Positions 31,001-43,200 of a stretch of 64,000 bases of DNA are shown here, one piece after another. Position numbers and translations under genes: made by a program. Below the pieces are notes generated by a model. That model saw only the letters and a program-made list of their open reading frames with translations, was not told the DNA's origin and did no database searches. The DNA is from Haliclona indistincta (Eukaryota; Porifera; Demospongiae; Haplosclerida; Chalinidae): the NCBI GenBank assembly GCA_964017065.1, contig OZ024786.1:8313047-8377046 (forward strand), given 5' to 3'. Numbering within the stretch: the stretch's first letter is position 1; each line of letters starts with the position of its first letter.

Positions 31001-34000
31001 AACCCCAATGGAGCACCCTTGGGGTTTTGTGAGTTCGCGGTGGGACCCCCATGGTGCACCCTTGGGGTTTTGTGAATTCGCGGTGGGACCCCAATGGTGC
31101 ACCCTTGGGGTTTTGTGAATTCGCGGTGGGACCCCAATGGTCCACCCTTTGTGTATTGTGAATTCGCGGTGGGACCCCAATGGTGCACACTTGGGGTTTT
31201 GTGAATTCGATGTGGGACCATAATGGTGCACTTTTGGGGTTTTGTGAATTCGCGATGAGTCGACAATGGTGCACCCTTGGGGTTTTGTGAATTCGAGGTG
31301 GCACCTAGCATCCTTGGGGTTTTGTGAATTCGCTGTGGGAACCCAATGGTGCACCCTTGGGGTTTTCTGAATTCGAGGTGGGACCCAAATGGTGCACCCT
31401 TGGGGTTTTGGTAATTCGCGGTGAGACCCCAATGGTGCACCCTTGGGGTTTTGTGAATTCGCGGTGGCACCCAGCATCCTTGGGGTTTTGTGAATTCGCT
31501 GTGGGAACCCAATGGTGCACCCTTGGGGTTTTCAGAATTCGCGGTGGGACCCAAATGGTGCACCCTTGGGGTTTTGGTAATTCGCGGTGGGACCCGAATG
31601 GTGCACCCTTGGGGTTTTGTGAATTTGCGGTGGGACCCCAATGGTCTACCCTAGGGGTTTTGTGAATTCGCTGTGTGACCCAGATGGTGCACCCTTGGGG
31701 TTTTGTGAATTCGCGGTGGGACCCCAATGGTGCACCCTTGTGGTTTTGTGAATTCGCGGTGGGAACCAAATGGTGCACCCTTGGGGTATTGTGAATTCGC
31801 AGTGGGACCCCAACGGTGCACCCTTGGGGTTTTGTGAATTCGCGGTGAGACCCCAATGGTGCACCCTTGGGGTTTTGTAAATTCGTGGTGGCACCCAGCA
31901 GCCTTGGGGTTTTGTGAATTCGCCGTGGGAACCCAATGGTGCACCCTTTGGGTTTTGTGAATTCAAGGTGGGAACCCAATGGTGCACCCTTGGGGTTTGT
32001 GAATTCGCGGTGGGACCCCAATGGTCTACCCTTGGGGTTTTGTAAATTCGCTGTGTGACCCAGATGGTGCACCCTTGGGGTTTTGTGAATTCGCGGTGGG
32101 ACCCCAATGGTGCACCCTTGTGGTTTTGTGAATTCGCTGTGGGACCCCAATGGAGCACCGTTGGGGTTTTGTGAATTCGCGGTGAGACCCCAATGGTGCA
32201 CACTTAGGGTTTTGTGAATTCGCGGTGGGACCCCAATGGTGCACAGTTGGGGCTTTGTGAATTCGCGGTGGGACCCCAATGGTGCACCCTTCGGGTTTTG
32301 TGAATTGGCGGTGGGACCCCCATGGTGCGCTCTTGGGGTTTTGTGAATTCGCGGTGGGACCCCAATGGTGCACCCTTTGGGTTTTGTGAATTCGCGGTGG
32401 GACCCCAATGGTGCACCCTTAGTGTTTTGTGAATTCGCTGTGAAACCCCAATGGTGCACACTTGGGGTTTTGTGTATTCGCGGTGGGACCCCAATGTTGC
32501 ACCCTTGGTGTTTTGTGAATTCGCGGTGGGACCCCAATGGTGCACCCTTGGGGTTTTGTGAATTCGCCGTTGGACCCCAATGTTGCACCCTTGGGGTTCG
32601 TGAATTCGCGTTGTGACCCCAATAGTGCACACTTGGGGTTTTGTGAATTCGCGTTGGGACCCCAATGGTGCACCCTTGGGGTTTTGTGAATTCGCGTTGG
32701 TACCCCAATGGTGCACCCTTGGGGTTTTGTGAATTCGCGATGGGACCCCAATGTTGCACCCTTGGGGTTTTGTGAATTCGCGTTGGGAACCCTATGGTGC
32801 ACCCTTGGGGTTTTGTGAATTCGCGTTGGGACACCAATGTTGCACCCTTGGGGTTTTGTGAATTCGCGTTGGGACCCCAATGGTGCACCTTTGGGGTTTT
32901 GTGAATTCGCGTTGGGACACCAATGGTGCACCCTTGAGGTTTTGTGAATTCGCGGTGGGACCCCAATGTTGCATCCTTGGGGTTCGTTAATTCGCGTTGT
33001 GACCCCAATAGTGCACACTTGGGGTTTTGTGAATTCGCGTTGGGACCCCAATGGTGCACGCTTGGGGTTTTGTGAATTCGCGGTGGGACTCCAATGTTGC
33101 ACCCTTGGGGTATTGTGAATTCGCGTTGGGACCCCAATGTTGCACCCTTGGGGTATTGTGAATTCGCGTTGGGACCCCAATGGTGCTCACTTGGGGTTTT
33201 ATGAATTCGCGTTGGGACTCCTATGGTGCACCCTTTTGGTTTTGTGAATTCGCGGTCGGATGACAATAGTGCACCCTTGGGGTTTTGTGAATTCGCGGTG
33301 GGACCCCAATGGTGCACCCTTCGGGTTTTGTGAATTCGCGGTGGGACCCCCATGGTGCACTCTTGAGGTTTTGTGAATTCGCGGTGGGACCCCAATGGTG
33401 CACCCTTAGTGTTTTGTGAATTCGCTGTGAAACCCCAATGGTGCACCCTTGGGGTTTTGTGTATTCGCGGTGGGACCCCAATGTTGCACCCTTGGTGTTT
33501 TGTGAATTCGCGGTGGGACCCCAATGGTGCACCCATGGGGTGTTGTGAATTCGCGGTTGGACCCCAATGTTGCACCCTTGGGGTTCGTGAATTCGCGTTG
33601 TGACCCCAATAGTGCACACTTGGGGTTTTGTGAATTCGCGTTGGGACCCCAATGTTGCACCCTTGGGGTTTTGTGAATTCGCGTTGGGACCCCAATGGTG
33701 CACCCTTGGGGTTTTGTGAATTCGCGTTGGTACCCCAATGGGGCACCCTTGGGGTTTTGTGAATTCGCGTTGGGACCCCAATGTTGCACCCTTGGGGTAT
33801 TGTGAATTCGCGTTGGGACCCCAATGGTGCACACTTGGGGTTTTATGAATTCGCGTTGGGACTCCAATGGTGCACCCTTTGGGTTTTGTGAATTCGCGGT
33901 CGGACCACAATAGTGCACCCTTGGGGTTTTGTGAATTCGCGGTGGGACCCCAATGGTGCATCCTTGGGGTTTTGTAAATTCGCGGTGGGACCCCAATGGT

Positions 34001-35975
34001 GCACCCTTGGGGTTTTCTGAATTCGCTGTGGGACCCCAATGGTGCACAATTGGGGTTTTGTGAATTCGCGGTCGGACTACAATGGTGCACTCTTGGGGTT
34101 TTGTGAATTTGCGGTGGGACCCCAATGGTGCACCCTTGGGGTTTTGTGAATTCGCGTTGGGACACCAATGGTGCACCCTTGAGGTTTTGTGAATTCGCGG
34201 TGGGACCCCAATGGTGCACCCTTGGGGTTTTGCGAATTCGCGGTGGGAGCCCAATGTTGCACCCTTGGGGTTTTGTGAATTCGCGATGGGACCCCAATGG
34301 TGCACCCTGGGGGTTTTGTGAATTCGCGGTGGCACCCCAATGGTGCACCCTTGGGGTTTTGTTAATTCGCGGTGGGACCCCAATGGAGCACCCTTGGGGT
34401 TTTGTGAATTTGCGGTGGGACCCCCATGGTGCACCCTTGGGGTTTTGTGAATTCGCGGTGGGACCCCAATGGTGTATCATTGGGGGTTGTGAAATCGCGG
34501 TGGGACCCCAATGGTGCACCCTTTGGGTTTTGCAAATTCGCGTTGGGACCCCAATGGTGCACCATTGGGGTTTTGTGAATTCGCGGTGGACCCCAATGGT
34601 GCACCCTTGGGATTTTGTGAATTCGCGGTGGGACCCCAATGGTGCACGCTTGGGGTTTTGTGAATTCGCAGTGGGACCCAAATGGTGCACCCTTGGGGTT
34701 TTGTGAATTCGCGGCGGGACCCCAATGGTGCACCCTTGTGGTTTTGTGAATTTGCTGTAGGACCCCAATGGAGCACCGTTGGGGTTTTGTGAATTCACGG
34801 TGAGACCCCAATGGTGCACACTTAGGGTTTTGTGAATTCGCGGTGGGACCCCAATGGTGCACACTTGGGGCTTTGTGAATTCGCGGTGGGACCCCAATGG
34901 TGCACCCTTGGGGTTTTGTGAATTCGCGGTGGCACCCCAATGGTGCACCCTTGGGGTTTTGTGAATTCGCATTGGGACACCAATGGAGCACCCTTGGGGT
35001 TTTGTGAATTCGCGGTGGGACCCCATGGTGCACTCTTGGGGTTTTGTGAATTCGCGGTGGGACCCCAATGGTGCACCCTTAGTGTTTTGTGAGTTCGCTG
35101 TGGGACCCCAATGGTGCACCCTTGGGGTTTTGTGAATTCGCGGTGGGACCCCAATGTTGCACCCATGGTGTTTTGTGAATTCGCGGTGGGACCCCAATGG
35201 TGCACCCTTGGGGTTTTGTGAATTCGCGTTGGTACCCCAATGGTGCACCCTTGGGGTTTTGTGAATTCGCGATGGGACCCCAATGTGCACCCTTGGGGTT
35301 TTGTGAATTCGCGTTGGGACCCCAATGGTGCACCCTTGGGGTTTTGTGAATTCGCGTTGGGACACCAATGGTGCACCCTGAGGTTTTGTGAATTCGCGGT
35401 GGGACCCCAATGTTGCACCCTAGGGGTTCGTGAAATCGCGTTGTGACCCCAATAGGGCACACTTGGGGTTTTGTGAATTCGCGTTGGGACCCCAATGGTG
35501 CACGCTTGGGGTTTTGTGAATTCGCGGTGGGACCCAATGATCCACCCTTGGTGTATTGTGAATTCGCGATGGGACCCCAATGGTGCACACTTGGGGTTTT
35601 ATGAATTCGCGTTAAGACTCCAATGGTGCACCCTTTGGGTTTTGTGAATTCGCGGTCGGACCACAATAGTGCACCCTTGGTGTTTTCTGAATTCGCTGTG
35701 GGACCCCAATGGTGCACAATTGGGGTTGTGTGAATTCGCGGTCGGACTACACTGGTGCACTCTTGGGGTTTTGTGAATTCGCGGTGGGTCCCCAATGGTG
35801 CACCCTTGGGGTTTTGTGAATTCGCGGTGGACCCAAGGGTGCACTCTTGGGGTTTTGTGAATTCGCTGTGGGACCCAAATGCTGCACCATTGGGGTTTTG
35901 TGAATTCGCGTTGGGACCCCAATGGTGCATCCTTGGGGTTTTGTGAATTCGAGGTGGGACCCCAAGGGTGCACCA
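28041..35975. repeat. Minisatellite A (43 bp), block 1
   Basis: Roughly 180 tandem units. The consensus contains GAATTCGCGGTGGGACCCC, then AATGGTGCACCC and TTGGGGTTTTGT. ACCCCAA and TTGGGGT pair around the palindrome GGTGCACC, so each unit has a near-perfect 24-bp hairpin core. The repeat has no stop codon in any minus-strand frame, and because 43 is not a multiple of 3 a reading frame passes through all three phases. This explains minus-strand frames of more than 800 codons, which I do not call as genes. Variant units (CGGTGGCACCCAGCA, GCTGTGTGACCCAGATGG, GCGTTGGGAC) recur in ordered groups; units before about 32.4 kb are mostly GCGGTGGGAC-type and GCGTTGGGAC-type units become common after. 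Confidence 0.95.
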
Positions 35976-35976
35976 T

Positions 35977-36248
35977 TGGGTTCCCACAGCGAATTCACAA
36001 AACCACAAGGGTGCTGGGTGCCACCGCGAATTCACAAAACCCCAAGGGTGCACAATAGGGGTCCCAACGCGAATTCACAAAACCCCAAGGGTGCACCATC
36101 GGGTTCCCACCACGAATTCACAAACCCCAATGGTGCACCATTGATGTCCCACCGCGAATTCACAAACCCCCAAGGGTGCACCAATGGGTCCCAACCCGAA
36201 TTCACAAAACCCCAAGGGTGCAACATTGGGGTCCCGCCCGTGACTTCA
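35977..36248. repeat. Minisatellite A, inverted segment next to the gap
   Basis: At about 35976 the array switches to its reverse complement (ACCGCGAATTCACAAAACC) and stays inverted up to the N run. The switch lies inside the palindromic core (GGGTGCACCATTGGG), where the two orientations share sequence. It may be a true inversion or a mis-join near the gap. Confidence 0.85.
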
Positions 36249-36448
36249 NNNNNNNNNNNNNNNNNNNNNNNNNNNNNNNNNNNNNNNNNNNNNNNNNNNN
36301 NNNNNNNNNNNNNNNNNNNNNNNNNNNNNNNNNNNNNNNNNNNNNNNNNNNNNNNNNNNNNNNNNNNNNNNNNNNNNNNNNNNNNNNNNNNNNNNNNNNN
36401 NNNNNNNNNNNNNNNNNNNNNNNNNNNNNNNNNNNNNNNNNNNNNNNN
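36249..36448. other. Assembly gap (200 N)
   Basis: Exactly 200 unknown bases, a standard placeholder length for scaffold joins, so the true size is unknown. To the left is inverted minisatellite A; to the right is the inner part of the element Z foldback. The gap probably hides the rest of that palindrome, which would explain the break. Confidence 0.95.
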
Positions 36449-37369
36449 GATTTCGATAGAAATCTTTTTAATTTTCTTGTTTGTGTCCTTTTTTCTTTTT
36501 CAGTAATGTGCAGTTCAATATCATGCACGTTCTGAGCTGTCTTTATTTCCACCATTGGTTTAGTTTTCCTGTTGTTGATGGCTTCTCTTTAATATTAAAA
36601 ATTTTAAACTTGTTGCTAAGTTATGCTGTACATATCAGCTCGCCTACGCATGCATGCATGCAGTGGATACGAGCCCCGCCCATACTTGTTTATGGACCTG
36701 TACGACTGTTGTAATTATCTGGCAAGTGCAGAATGGTGATCCTATACGAGCTTACCGTTCTTCGAAGACTCCAGACAAATTACTGTTCACCGTGAACCAT
36801 GCGGCGCGGCGATACTAAAGCTAGTGCTTAGTCACGTGCGCTAACCACTGCTTGGTCACGTGCGTATTGCGCAATCACAATAATGGCGTCTAACACTTAG
36901 CTGACAATGGATCACGATCGAGAAATCGCGGAATTTATATTGCCGTTACGCTAAAAAACAAAGTTGAAAAGGCACCTGCCAGGAGAATTTCACGACTGTT
37001 CGTGGGTGTTTTGGTCTCGGCACTGCTCGCGTAAAGGCGCTAGGCGCGCTGAAGAAAGAAGAAAGAAGAAAGAAAGAAGAAGACGAAGATGACGAAACTC
37101 GATTTTTACCGTTTCCAGGTTCGTCACTTTAGCATCAATTTCGAGCGATCTCCTTGCTATTAGAGAGGTTGCGATTCACGTTTAGGGTGTACGCCAAACG
37201 TTAAAATGAAGAAATTATGACGTCACCAGCGTGGGATGATTGTGACGTCCTGTAGACGTCACACATTGTAACCGCGCGGGTCCCAACGTGTCGTGAAGTC
37301 CCTAGTCGAATCGTAGCCATCTGCCCAGCCACGTGGTATTGTACACCGAGGACTGCAAGCAGGAGTAAC

Positions 37370-38273
37370 ATGCCGTTTCGTTGGAGTTTGGAACAAGATA
37401 TAGCGCTCTGCGACGAAGTATGCAGCACAAGACCAGAGAAAATCTCGGAATGGGAGGCGATCGCTGAATGTATCAACGATATGTTCTCTACGGAGGAGAC
37501 GGAACTTGATGTAAGAGGCAGAGGATGTAGGGAACGATTGCAATTGTTGATAAAGAAATACAAGAAAGAGGACAGAAAATCTCTAAAAAGGTCAGTGTAG
37601 ATTTAAATGCGTGCACATGGGACATAACGCATTAGCACCAGCTTAAAATTGGTCATCACATTTTTGTTGATTACAGGTCAGGAACAGAAGAAGAATACAC
37701 CGAGTTAATGCAGCTACTTGAAGATATTGTGACATATGAAGAAGATTTCAAATTGAAAAAAGATGAAAAGAAAAAGGCTGCTAGTAGAAAGGCATTGAAG
37801 GAAAAAATGACCGGAGAAAGAATGAGAAAAGCAGCGATGGATAGGATGTCTGGTATGTGTAATAGCCACTCATGATAGAATAGCAATCATTAAAAAAATC
37901 TCACAGGAAAGAGAAGCATCCCCTCAGCGGCAGACGGTGAAGACGAGGAGCGGGAAGAGAATTTAGATCCTGAGTTGAAAAGACCAGCACGTGAATCTAG
38001 AGGTATAGCCGCTGACTTGTACGTACAATACAAGAACAATAATTGATAGAATGCTGTATTTATGTAGGCTCTGTGAAGACCACCATTCAGATTCTTGCTG
38101 CACAGTATGAGCGCAAGGCAGCTCTCAAGGAGAAAGAGCTCGAGTTGAGAAAATCAGAGTTAGAATTACAGAGGAAAAAGTGGGAAATGGAAGAAGAAGA
38201 AAGAAGACAGCGTCTACATCTAGACATGGAGGAGCGGGCTGCCTTAATAGAAATAATAAAGAACAAAAAATGA
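37370..38273 (+). CDS. Harbinger Myb/SANT-like DNA-binding protein, 4 exons, 232 aa
   Basis: Exons are 37370-37590, 37677-37852, 37907-38002 and 38068-38273. All introns are GT-AG (donors AAAAAG|GTCAGT, CTG|GTATGT, GAG|GTATAG; acceptors TTACAG, TCACAG, TGTAG), and the 699 coding bases stay in frame. The N-terminus has a Myb/SANT-like or trihelix fold: FRWSLEQDIALCDEVC, ISEWEAIAECINDMF, GRGCRERLQLLIKKYKKED (residues about 4-70, with tryptophans W5 and W28). Next is a KSGTEEEYTELMQLLEDIV segment, an acidic linker, and a long charged coiled coil at the C-terminus (KEKELELRKSELELQRKKWE, residues about 180-230). In known Harbinger systems this protein brings the transposase into the nucleus and to the TIRs. 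AATAAA follows at 38314. Confidence 0.88.
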
Positions 38274-38313
38274 TGATTCAGTGCACAGTGTGATTCAATG
38301 ATTGAAATATTGT

Positions 38314-38319
38314 AATAAA
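38314..38319 (+). terminator. Polyadenylation signal AATAAA of the Myb-like gene
   Basis: AATAAA starts 41 bp after the Myb-like stop codon (38271-38273). It lies in the short gap before the stop codon of the convergent transposase gene (38330-38332), so the two transcripts probably overlap at their 3' ends. Confidence 0.6.
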
Positions 38320-38329
38320 GTGATTAATA

Positions 38330-39657
38330 TTATTGATTAGTAATGTATAGTTCTAAATTAGGAGGAGCTACATCAAAAAACTGTGATGTCTGTGAACTAT
38401 ACAAACATGTGTGGCAGTTTGTCAATAGTGCTCCAACAAGATAGTATTTGCCAACAGGTTGAAGTAGTAATTTAAGGTTTTTCTTGAAATCAAGGAAAGC
38501 GAAGAGTTGTGTAATCTTGCCGAATGTCCACTCAACTGATACACGCAAACTACTCATGGCTTTGTTGAACTCTTTCTCGGATGTGGTAAGATTACTACCA
38601 CGATATGGAGAAATAAAGTTGCGTGTAACACCATAGGCAGGGTCTCCGTAAACCACATACGGATCACCGTTACCATTGGTAAGTGGTCTAATCTTATCTA
38701 AAAGCCCACTCTCAGACAGCATGTGGGCATCATGTCGCCGCCCTTCGATTGGTCCAAACAAATGAGCTATTAGTCCATTAGGAGTAGACATTGACTGCAG
38801 CAAAAAATTAAAATTAATAATGTCATAATTATAGTAGCAGTAAAAGTGATGTTTACCTGAAATTTTAAGCAATGAATCCTCTTGTGGCCATTGAACATTG
38901 CTCGTTGGTTGACTGACGGTCGCGCAATTGCCCTTGTCGTACCATCTACAAATCCAATACAAGTGTTCAGGGGAGCACCACATGCTTGAATTGCCTCAGA
39001 AAATTGCTGTTTGTCAAGCCAAACCAAATCAAAATCAGTTAACAAATGACTAAACCTACTGTACACATCATCAAGTACCTGCAGAATAAATTTATACATG
39101 AGCATAATTATAATCTATTATTATTTTGCTTACTATATTGAAGATGCGACTCAATTCAGATTTTGAACGACAAAAGAAAGGAACTAGGTCAGATAACCTG
39201 TTGGGATACGCCAGCCGTCGAAGAAGTATCAGCAGAGCTTCCATCCCAGTAGCTGTTGTACCTTGATCACACCTGTACTTCTCTGGTATGCACAGGGTTC
39301 TGTACAGTACAGGAATGTCTTCCTTTCCAAATCTATTATATAATCGATGTAATCGCACAAAATTGAGCCAAAAATATAGGCATACCTGAAAAACTGCTCG
39401 CACTGTAAGGGAGAAAAGTCCTCTAGATTTACCCTGCATCCCAATAGCTGTTTGGTAGGAGTAGCTAGCTCACTCAAGGCAAGCAAAATCTCTTCGTCAT
39501 CGTCGTTCGATGATTCACTGTCTGACGAAAGATCGTGTGCTAGAGAGCTCACAACTTTCACTTCCACAAATTCTTTCAACTGCCGCCTAAATAATTTTAT
39601 AGTTGAAACGTGCATCAACTCGATCGTGCTGTGAGTATCTTACCTTTCTCTTTCCAT
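38330..39657 (-). CDS. PIF/Harbinger DDE transposase (HARBI1-like), 5 exons, 366 aa
   Basis: Exons on the minus strand are 39657-39644, 39586-39386, 39332-39134, 39078-38857 and 38794-38330. All junctions are GT-AG and the 1101 coding bases stay in frame. The start is ATG at 39657 (MERERRQLKEF); starting at 39615 would require reading through the first intron. An acidic N-terminal stretch (SSDSESSNDDDEE) precedes the helical domain typical of the family (FGKEDIPVLYRTLCIPEKY, GMEALLILLRRLAYPNRLSD, FCRSKSELSRIFNI). The catalytic acids are visible: D in CIGFVDGTTRAIARP, D in VVYGDPAYGVTRNF and E in SVEWTFGKI. FNGHKRIHCLKFQ and GPIEGRRHDAHML are further family signatures. It cuts and pastes the element at its TIRs together with the Myb-like partner. 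Host HARBI1 genes are related, but the TIRs and ATT duplication show that this is a transposon gene. Confidence 0.92.
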
Positions 39658-39971
39658 AGCGTACTCAGTCTCAGCGCGTGCACGATAATGCGCGCGCTAG
39701 CAGGCCGCGCCCAAGGCCCAGTATGTAGTCCAGTACTACGTACTAGTTTCATCACATGACGTCACAGAGGTTTGCCGTACTACGTAAACGGGAATCGCAA
39801 CCTCTCTATTGTAAGATGGGGCAACGCCAGAGAGCAGATCTAAGAGTCTTTGGACGTATAAAATTCATCACCAGTCGAAATATTAGCGTTTGAACGCTAA
39901 TACATTGTATGTAGCCGCCATCTTGTTTTCTCGTTCAACCCTACATAGGGAGACACTACCGTGTCTCCCTA

Positions 39972-40274
39972 ATAGTTAGTGAGTTTAACCTCTGATTCAT
40001 TTCTTACGAGTTACGCTCAAGCAGAAATCTCAGGCTGAGTTAATTGCTTGTTCATGTACTATACAGTCTGACACCGTGCAGCTATCAACGCTTCTCACAC
40101 TCCACTACCGCTCTCCACTCTTTGCGTGCAGCAGTACGTAAGCTGAACAAGTCAAAGCAAGTGTCCTTTTTCTTTTCAAGTCGAAATTTGACTGTTTTCT
40201 ATACTGTTTGACGTTCCATTCCATATTCCATTCCGCGTTCCATTCCATTCCACGTTCCGCGTTTTATACCTACC
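39972..40274. other. Unassigned sequence between element Z and minisatellite B
   Basis: No gene is seen. At 40213-40262 there is an imperfect ATTCC-type simple repeat (CCATTCCATATTCCATTCCG and variants) that leads directly into minisatellite B. Confidence 0.5.
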
Positions 40275-43200
40275 CCTTAAAAGTCGCAAAAATCGTAAGC
40301 CCTTTGGGTGACCAAGGGGATTACGAGTCGCACGCCCAAAGCGTTTTCACAAGTCGTAAGGACTTTGGGAGACCAAGGGACTTACATGTCGCAAAAGTCG
40401 CAAGCCCTTTGGGCGACCAAGGGGCTTAAAAGTCGCAAGCCCTTTGGGGGACCAAGGGGCTTATGGTCGCTAAAGTCGCAATCGCAAGCCCTTTGGGGGA
40501 CCAAGGGGCTTACAAGTCGCAAAAATCGCAAGCCCTTTGGGGGAACAAAGGGCTTACAAGTCGCACACCCAAAGCTCTTGTACAAGTCGAAAGACCTTTG
40601 GGAGACCAAGGGGCTTTCAAGTCGCAAAAGTCGCAAGCCCATGGGAGAACAATGGGGCTGAAAAGTCGGAAGCACTTTGGGGGACCAAGAGGCTTACAAG
40701 TCGCGACCCCAAAGCGATGCACAAGTCGTAAGCCCTTTGGGGGACCAAAGGGCTTAACAGTCCCTAAAGTCGCAAGCCCTTTGGGGGACCAAGGGGCTTA
40801 CAAGTCGCAAAAGTCGCAAGCCCTTTTGGGGCTTACAAGTCGCAAAAGTCGCAAGCCCTTTGGGGGACCAAGGGGCTTACAAGTCGCAAAAGTCGCAAGC
40901 CCTTTGGGGGACCAAGGGGGGTTACAAGTCGCAAAAGTCGCAAGCCCTTTGGGGACCAAGGGGCTTACAAGTCGCAAAAGTCGCAAGCCCTTTGGGGGAC
41001 CAAGGGGGTTTACAAGTCGCAAAAGTCGCAAGCCCTTTGCGGGATCAAGGGGTTAACAAGTCGCACGCCCAAAGCGCTTGCACAAGTCGTAAGCCCTTTG
41101 GGGAACCAAGGGGCTTACAAGTCGCAAAAGTCGCAAGCCCTTTGGGGGACCTAGGGGCTTACAAGTGGCAAAAGTCGCAAGCCCTTTGGGAAACCAAGGG
41201 GCTTACAAGTAGCACGCCCAAAGCGCATGCACAAGTAGTAAGCCCTTTGGGGGACCAAGGGGCTTTTAAGCCGCGAAAGTTGCAACCCTTTGGGGGACCA
41301 AGGGGCTTAAAAGTCGCAAACGTCGCAAGCCCTTTGGGGAAACAAGGCGATTACAAGTCGCAAAAGTCGTAAGCCCTTTGGGGGACCAAAGGGCTTACAA
41401 GTAGCACGCCCAAAGCGCTTGCACAAGTCGTAAGCCCTTTGTGGGACAAAGGCGTTTACAAGTCGCAAAAGTCGCAAGCCCTTTGAGGGACCAAAGGGCT
41501 TACAAGTAGCACGCCCAAAGCGCTTGCACAAGTCGTAAGCCCTTTGTGGGACAAAATCGTTTACAAGTCGCAAAAGTCGCAAGCCTATTGCGGGACCAAG
41601 GGGCTTACAAGTCGCAAAAGTCGAAAGCTCTTTGGGGGACCAAGGGGCTTACAAGTCGTAAAGGTCGCAAGCCCTTTGGGGGACCAAGGGGCTAACATGT
41701 CGCAAATGTCGCAAGCCCTTTGGGGGACCACGGGGCTTACAAGTCGCAAAAGTCGCAAGCCCTTTGGGGGACCAAGGGGCTTACAAGTCGCAAAGGTCGC
41801 AAGCCCTTTGGGGGACCAAGGGGATTACAAGTCGCTCACCCAAACCGCTGCACAAGTCGTAAGTCCTTTGGGGGACCAAGGGGCTTACATGTCGCAAAAG
41901 TCGCAAGCCATTTGGGGGACCAAGGGGCTTAAAAGTCGCAAGCCCTTTGGGGACCAAGGGGCTTACAAGTCGCAAAAGTCGCAAGCCCTTTGGGGGACCA
42001 AGGGGCTTACAAGTCGCAAAAGTCACAATCGCAAGCCCTTTGGGGAACCAATGGGCTTACAAGTCGAAAAAATCGTAATCCCTTTGGGGGACCAAGGGGC
42101 TTACAAGTCTCAAAAGTCGCAAGCCCTTTGGGAAACCAAAGGGCTTACAAGACGCAAAAATCCCTTTGGGGGACCAAGGGGCTTACAAGTCTCAAAAGTC
42201 GCAAGCCCTTTGGGGGACCAAGGGGCTTACAAGTCGCACTCCCAAAGCTCTTGCACAAGTAGTAAGACCTTTGGGAGACCAAGGGGCTTTCAAGTCGCAA
42301 AAGTCGCAAGCCCTTTGGGAAACAATGGGGCTGAAAAGTCGGAAGCCCTTTGGGGTACCAAGGGGCTTACAAGTCGCGAGCCCAAAGCGCTGCACAAGTC
42401 GTAAGCCCTTTGGGGGACCAAAGGGCTTACAACTTCCGAAAGTCGCAAGCCCTTTGGGGGACCAAGGGGCTTACAAGTCTCAAAAGTCGCAAGCCCTTTG
42501 GGGGATCAAAGGGCTAACAAGTCGCACGCCCAAAGCGCTTGCACAAGTCGCAAGGTGCCCAAAGCGCTTGCCGCAAGTCGCAAAAGTTGCAAGTCCTTTA
42601 GGGAACCAAGGGGCTTACAAGTCGCAATAGACGTAAGCCCTTTGGGGGACCAACGTGCTTACAAGTCGCAAAAGTCGCAAGCCCTTTGGGGAACCAAGAT
42701 GATTACAAGTCGCAAGCCCTTTGGGCGGCCAAGGGGCTTACAAGTAGCACGCCCAAAGCGCTTGCACAAGTCGTAAGCCTTTTGGGGGACAAGGGGCTTA
42801 CAAGTCGCAAAAGTCGCAAACCCTTTGGCTGACCAAGCGGCTTACAAGTCGCACGCCCAAAGCGCTGCACAAGTCGTAAGTCCTTTGGGGACCAAGGGGC
42901 TTACAAGTCGCAAAAGTCGCAATCGCAAGCCCTTTGGGTGACCAAGGGGCTAACAAGTCGCAAAAATCGTAAGCCCTTTGGGTGACCAAGGGGATTACAA
43001 GTCGCACGCCCAAAGCGCTTGCACAAGTCGTAGGCGCTTTGGGGGACCAAGGGGCTTACAAGTCGCAAAAGTCGCAACAATGCGCAAAAGTCGCAATCGC
43101 TAGCCCTTTGGGGGACCAAGGGGCTTACAAGTCGCAAAAATCGTAAGCCCTTTCCAAGGGGATTATAAGTCGCACGCCCAAAGCGCTTGCACAAGTCGTA

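Larger units (their letters stand above)
37162..39807. mobile_element. Autonomous PIF/Harbinger transposon, 2646 bp
   Basis: Terminal inverted repeats of about 38 bp, imperfect inward (AGAGAGGTTGCGATTC, then CGTTTA, GTACG, CAAAC shared). ATT is duplicated at 37159-37161 and 39808-39810. Z copy 1 gives the empty site (complement of CTTGCTACTGTACGATGG). It carries the two genes that define the superfamily, a Myb/SANT-like protein and a DDE transposase, in convergent orientation with 56 bp between their stop codons. All exons, splice sites and reading frames appear intact, so this copy may be active and could mobilise related MITEs in trans. An ATT target, not the usual TWA, is a minor oddity. 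Confidence 0.88.
36449..39971 (-). mobile_element. Element Z, copy 2 (reverse orientation), split by a Harbinger transposon
   Basis: Segments 36449-37161 and 39808-39971 are the reverse complement of Z copy 1. Shared landmarks include the AAGAAAATTAAAAAG arm, GTGGGCGGGGCTCGTATG-like sequence, the CACGTG-rich part, the TTCTTTC microsatellite and the self-complementary terminus (39946-39971). Copy 1 shows the uninterrupted sequence where copy 2 carries the Harbinger, and the reverse holds for the LINE in copy 1. After the terminus comes TAA (39970-39972), matching the TTA seen at copy 1. Confidence 0.75.

Noticed and set aside
28866..35410. Minus-strand open frames of 700-840 codons in minisatellite A
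   Set aside because: The frames follow the 43-bp repeat exactly with a 43-residue period, arise because the unit has no stops, overlap in all three phases, and have no promoter, splice or domain support.
28041..36248. Ciliate-type telomere repeat (GGGGTTTT in every minisatellite A unit)
   Set aside because: It occurs once per 43-bp unit with unrelated sequence between, so it is not a telomere array.
39229..39618. Transposase start at ATG 39615 in an unspliced first exon
   Set aside because: Reading through gives residues encoded by what looks like an intron (donor AAAG|GTAAG, acceptor TTATTTAG); the spliced start at 39657 keeps the frame.
41544..42404. 286-codon plus-strand frame in minisatellite B
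   Set aside because: 44-residue periodic peptide produced by a stop-free 44-bp unit; no independent sign of coding.
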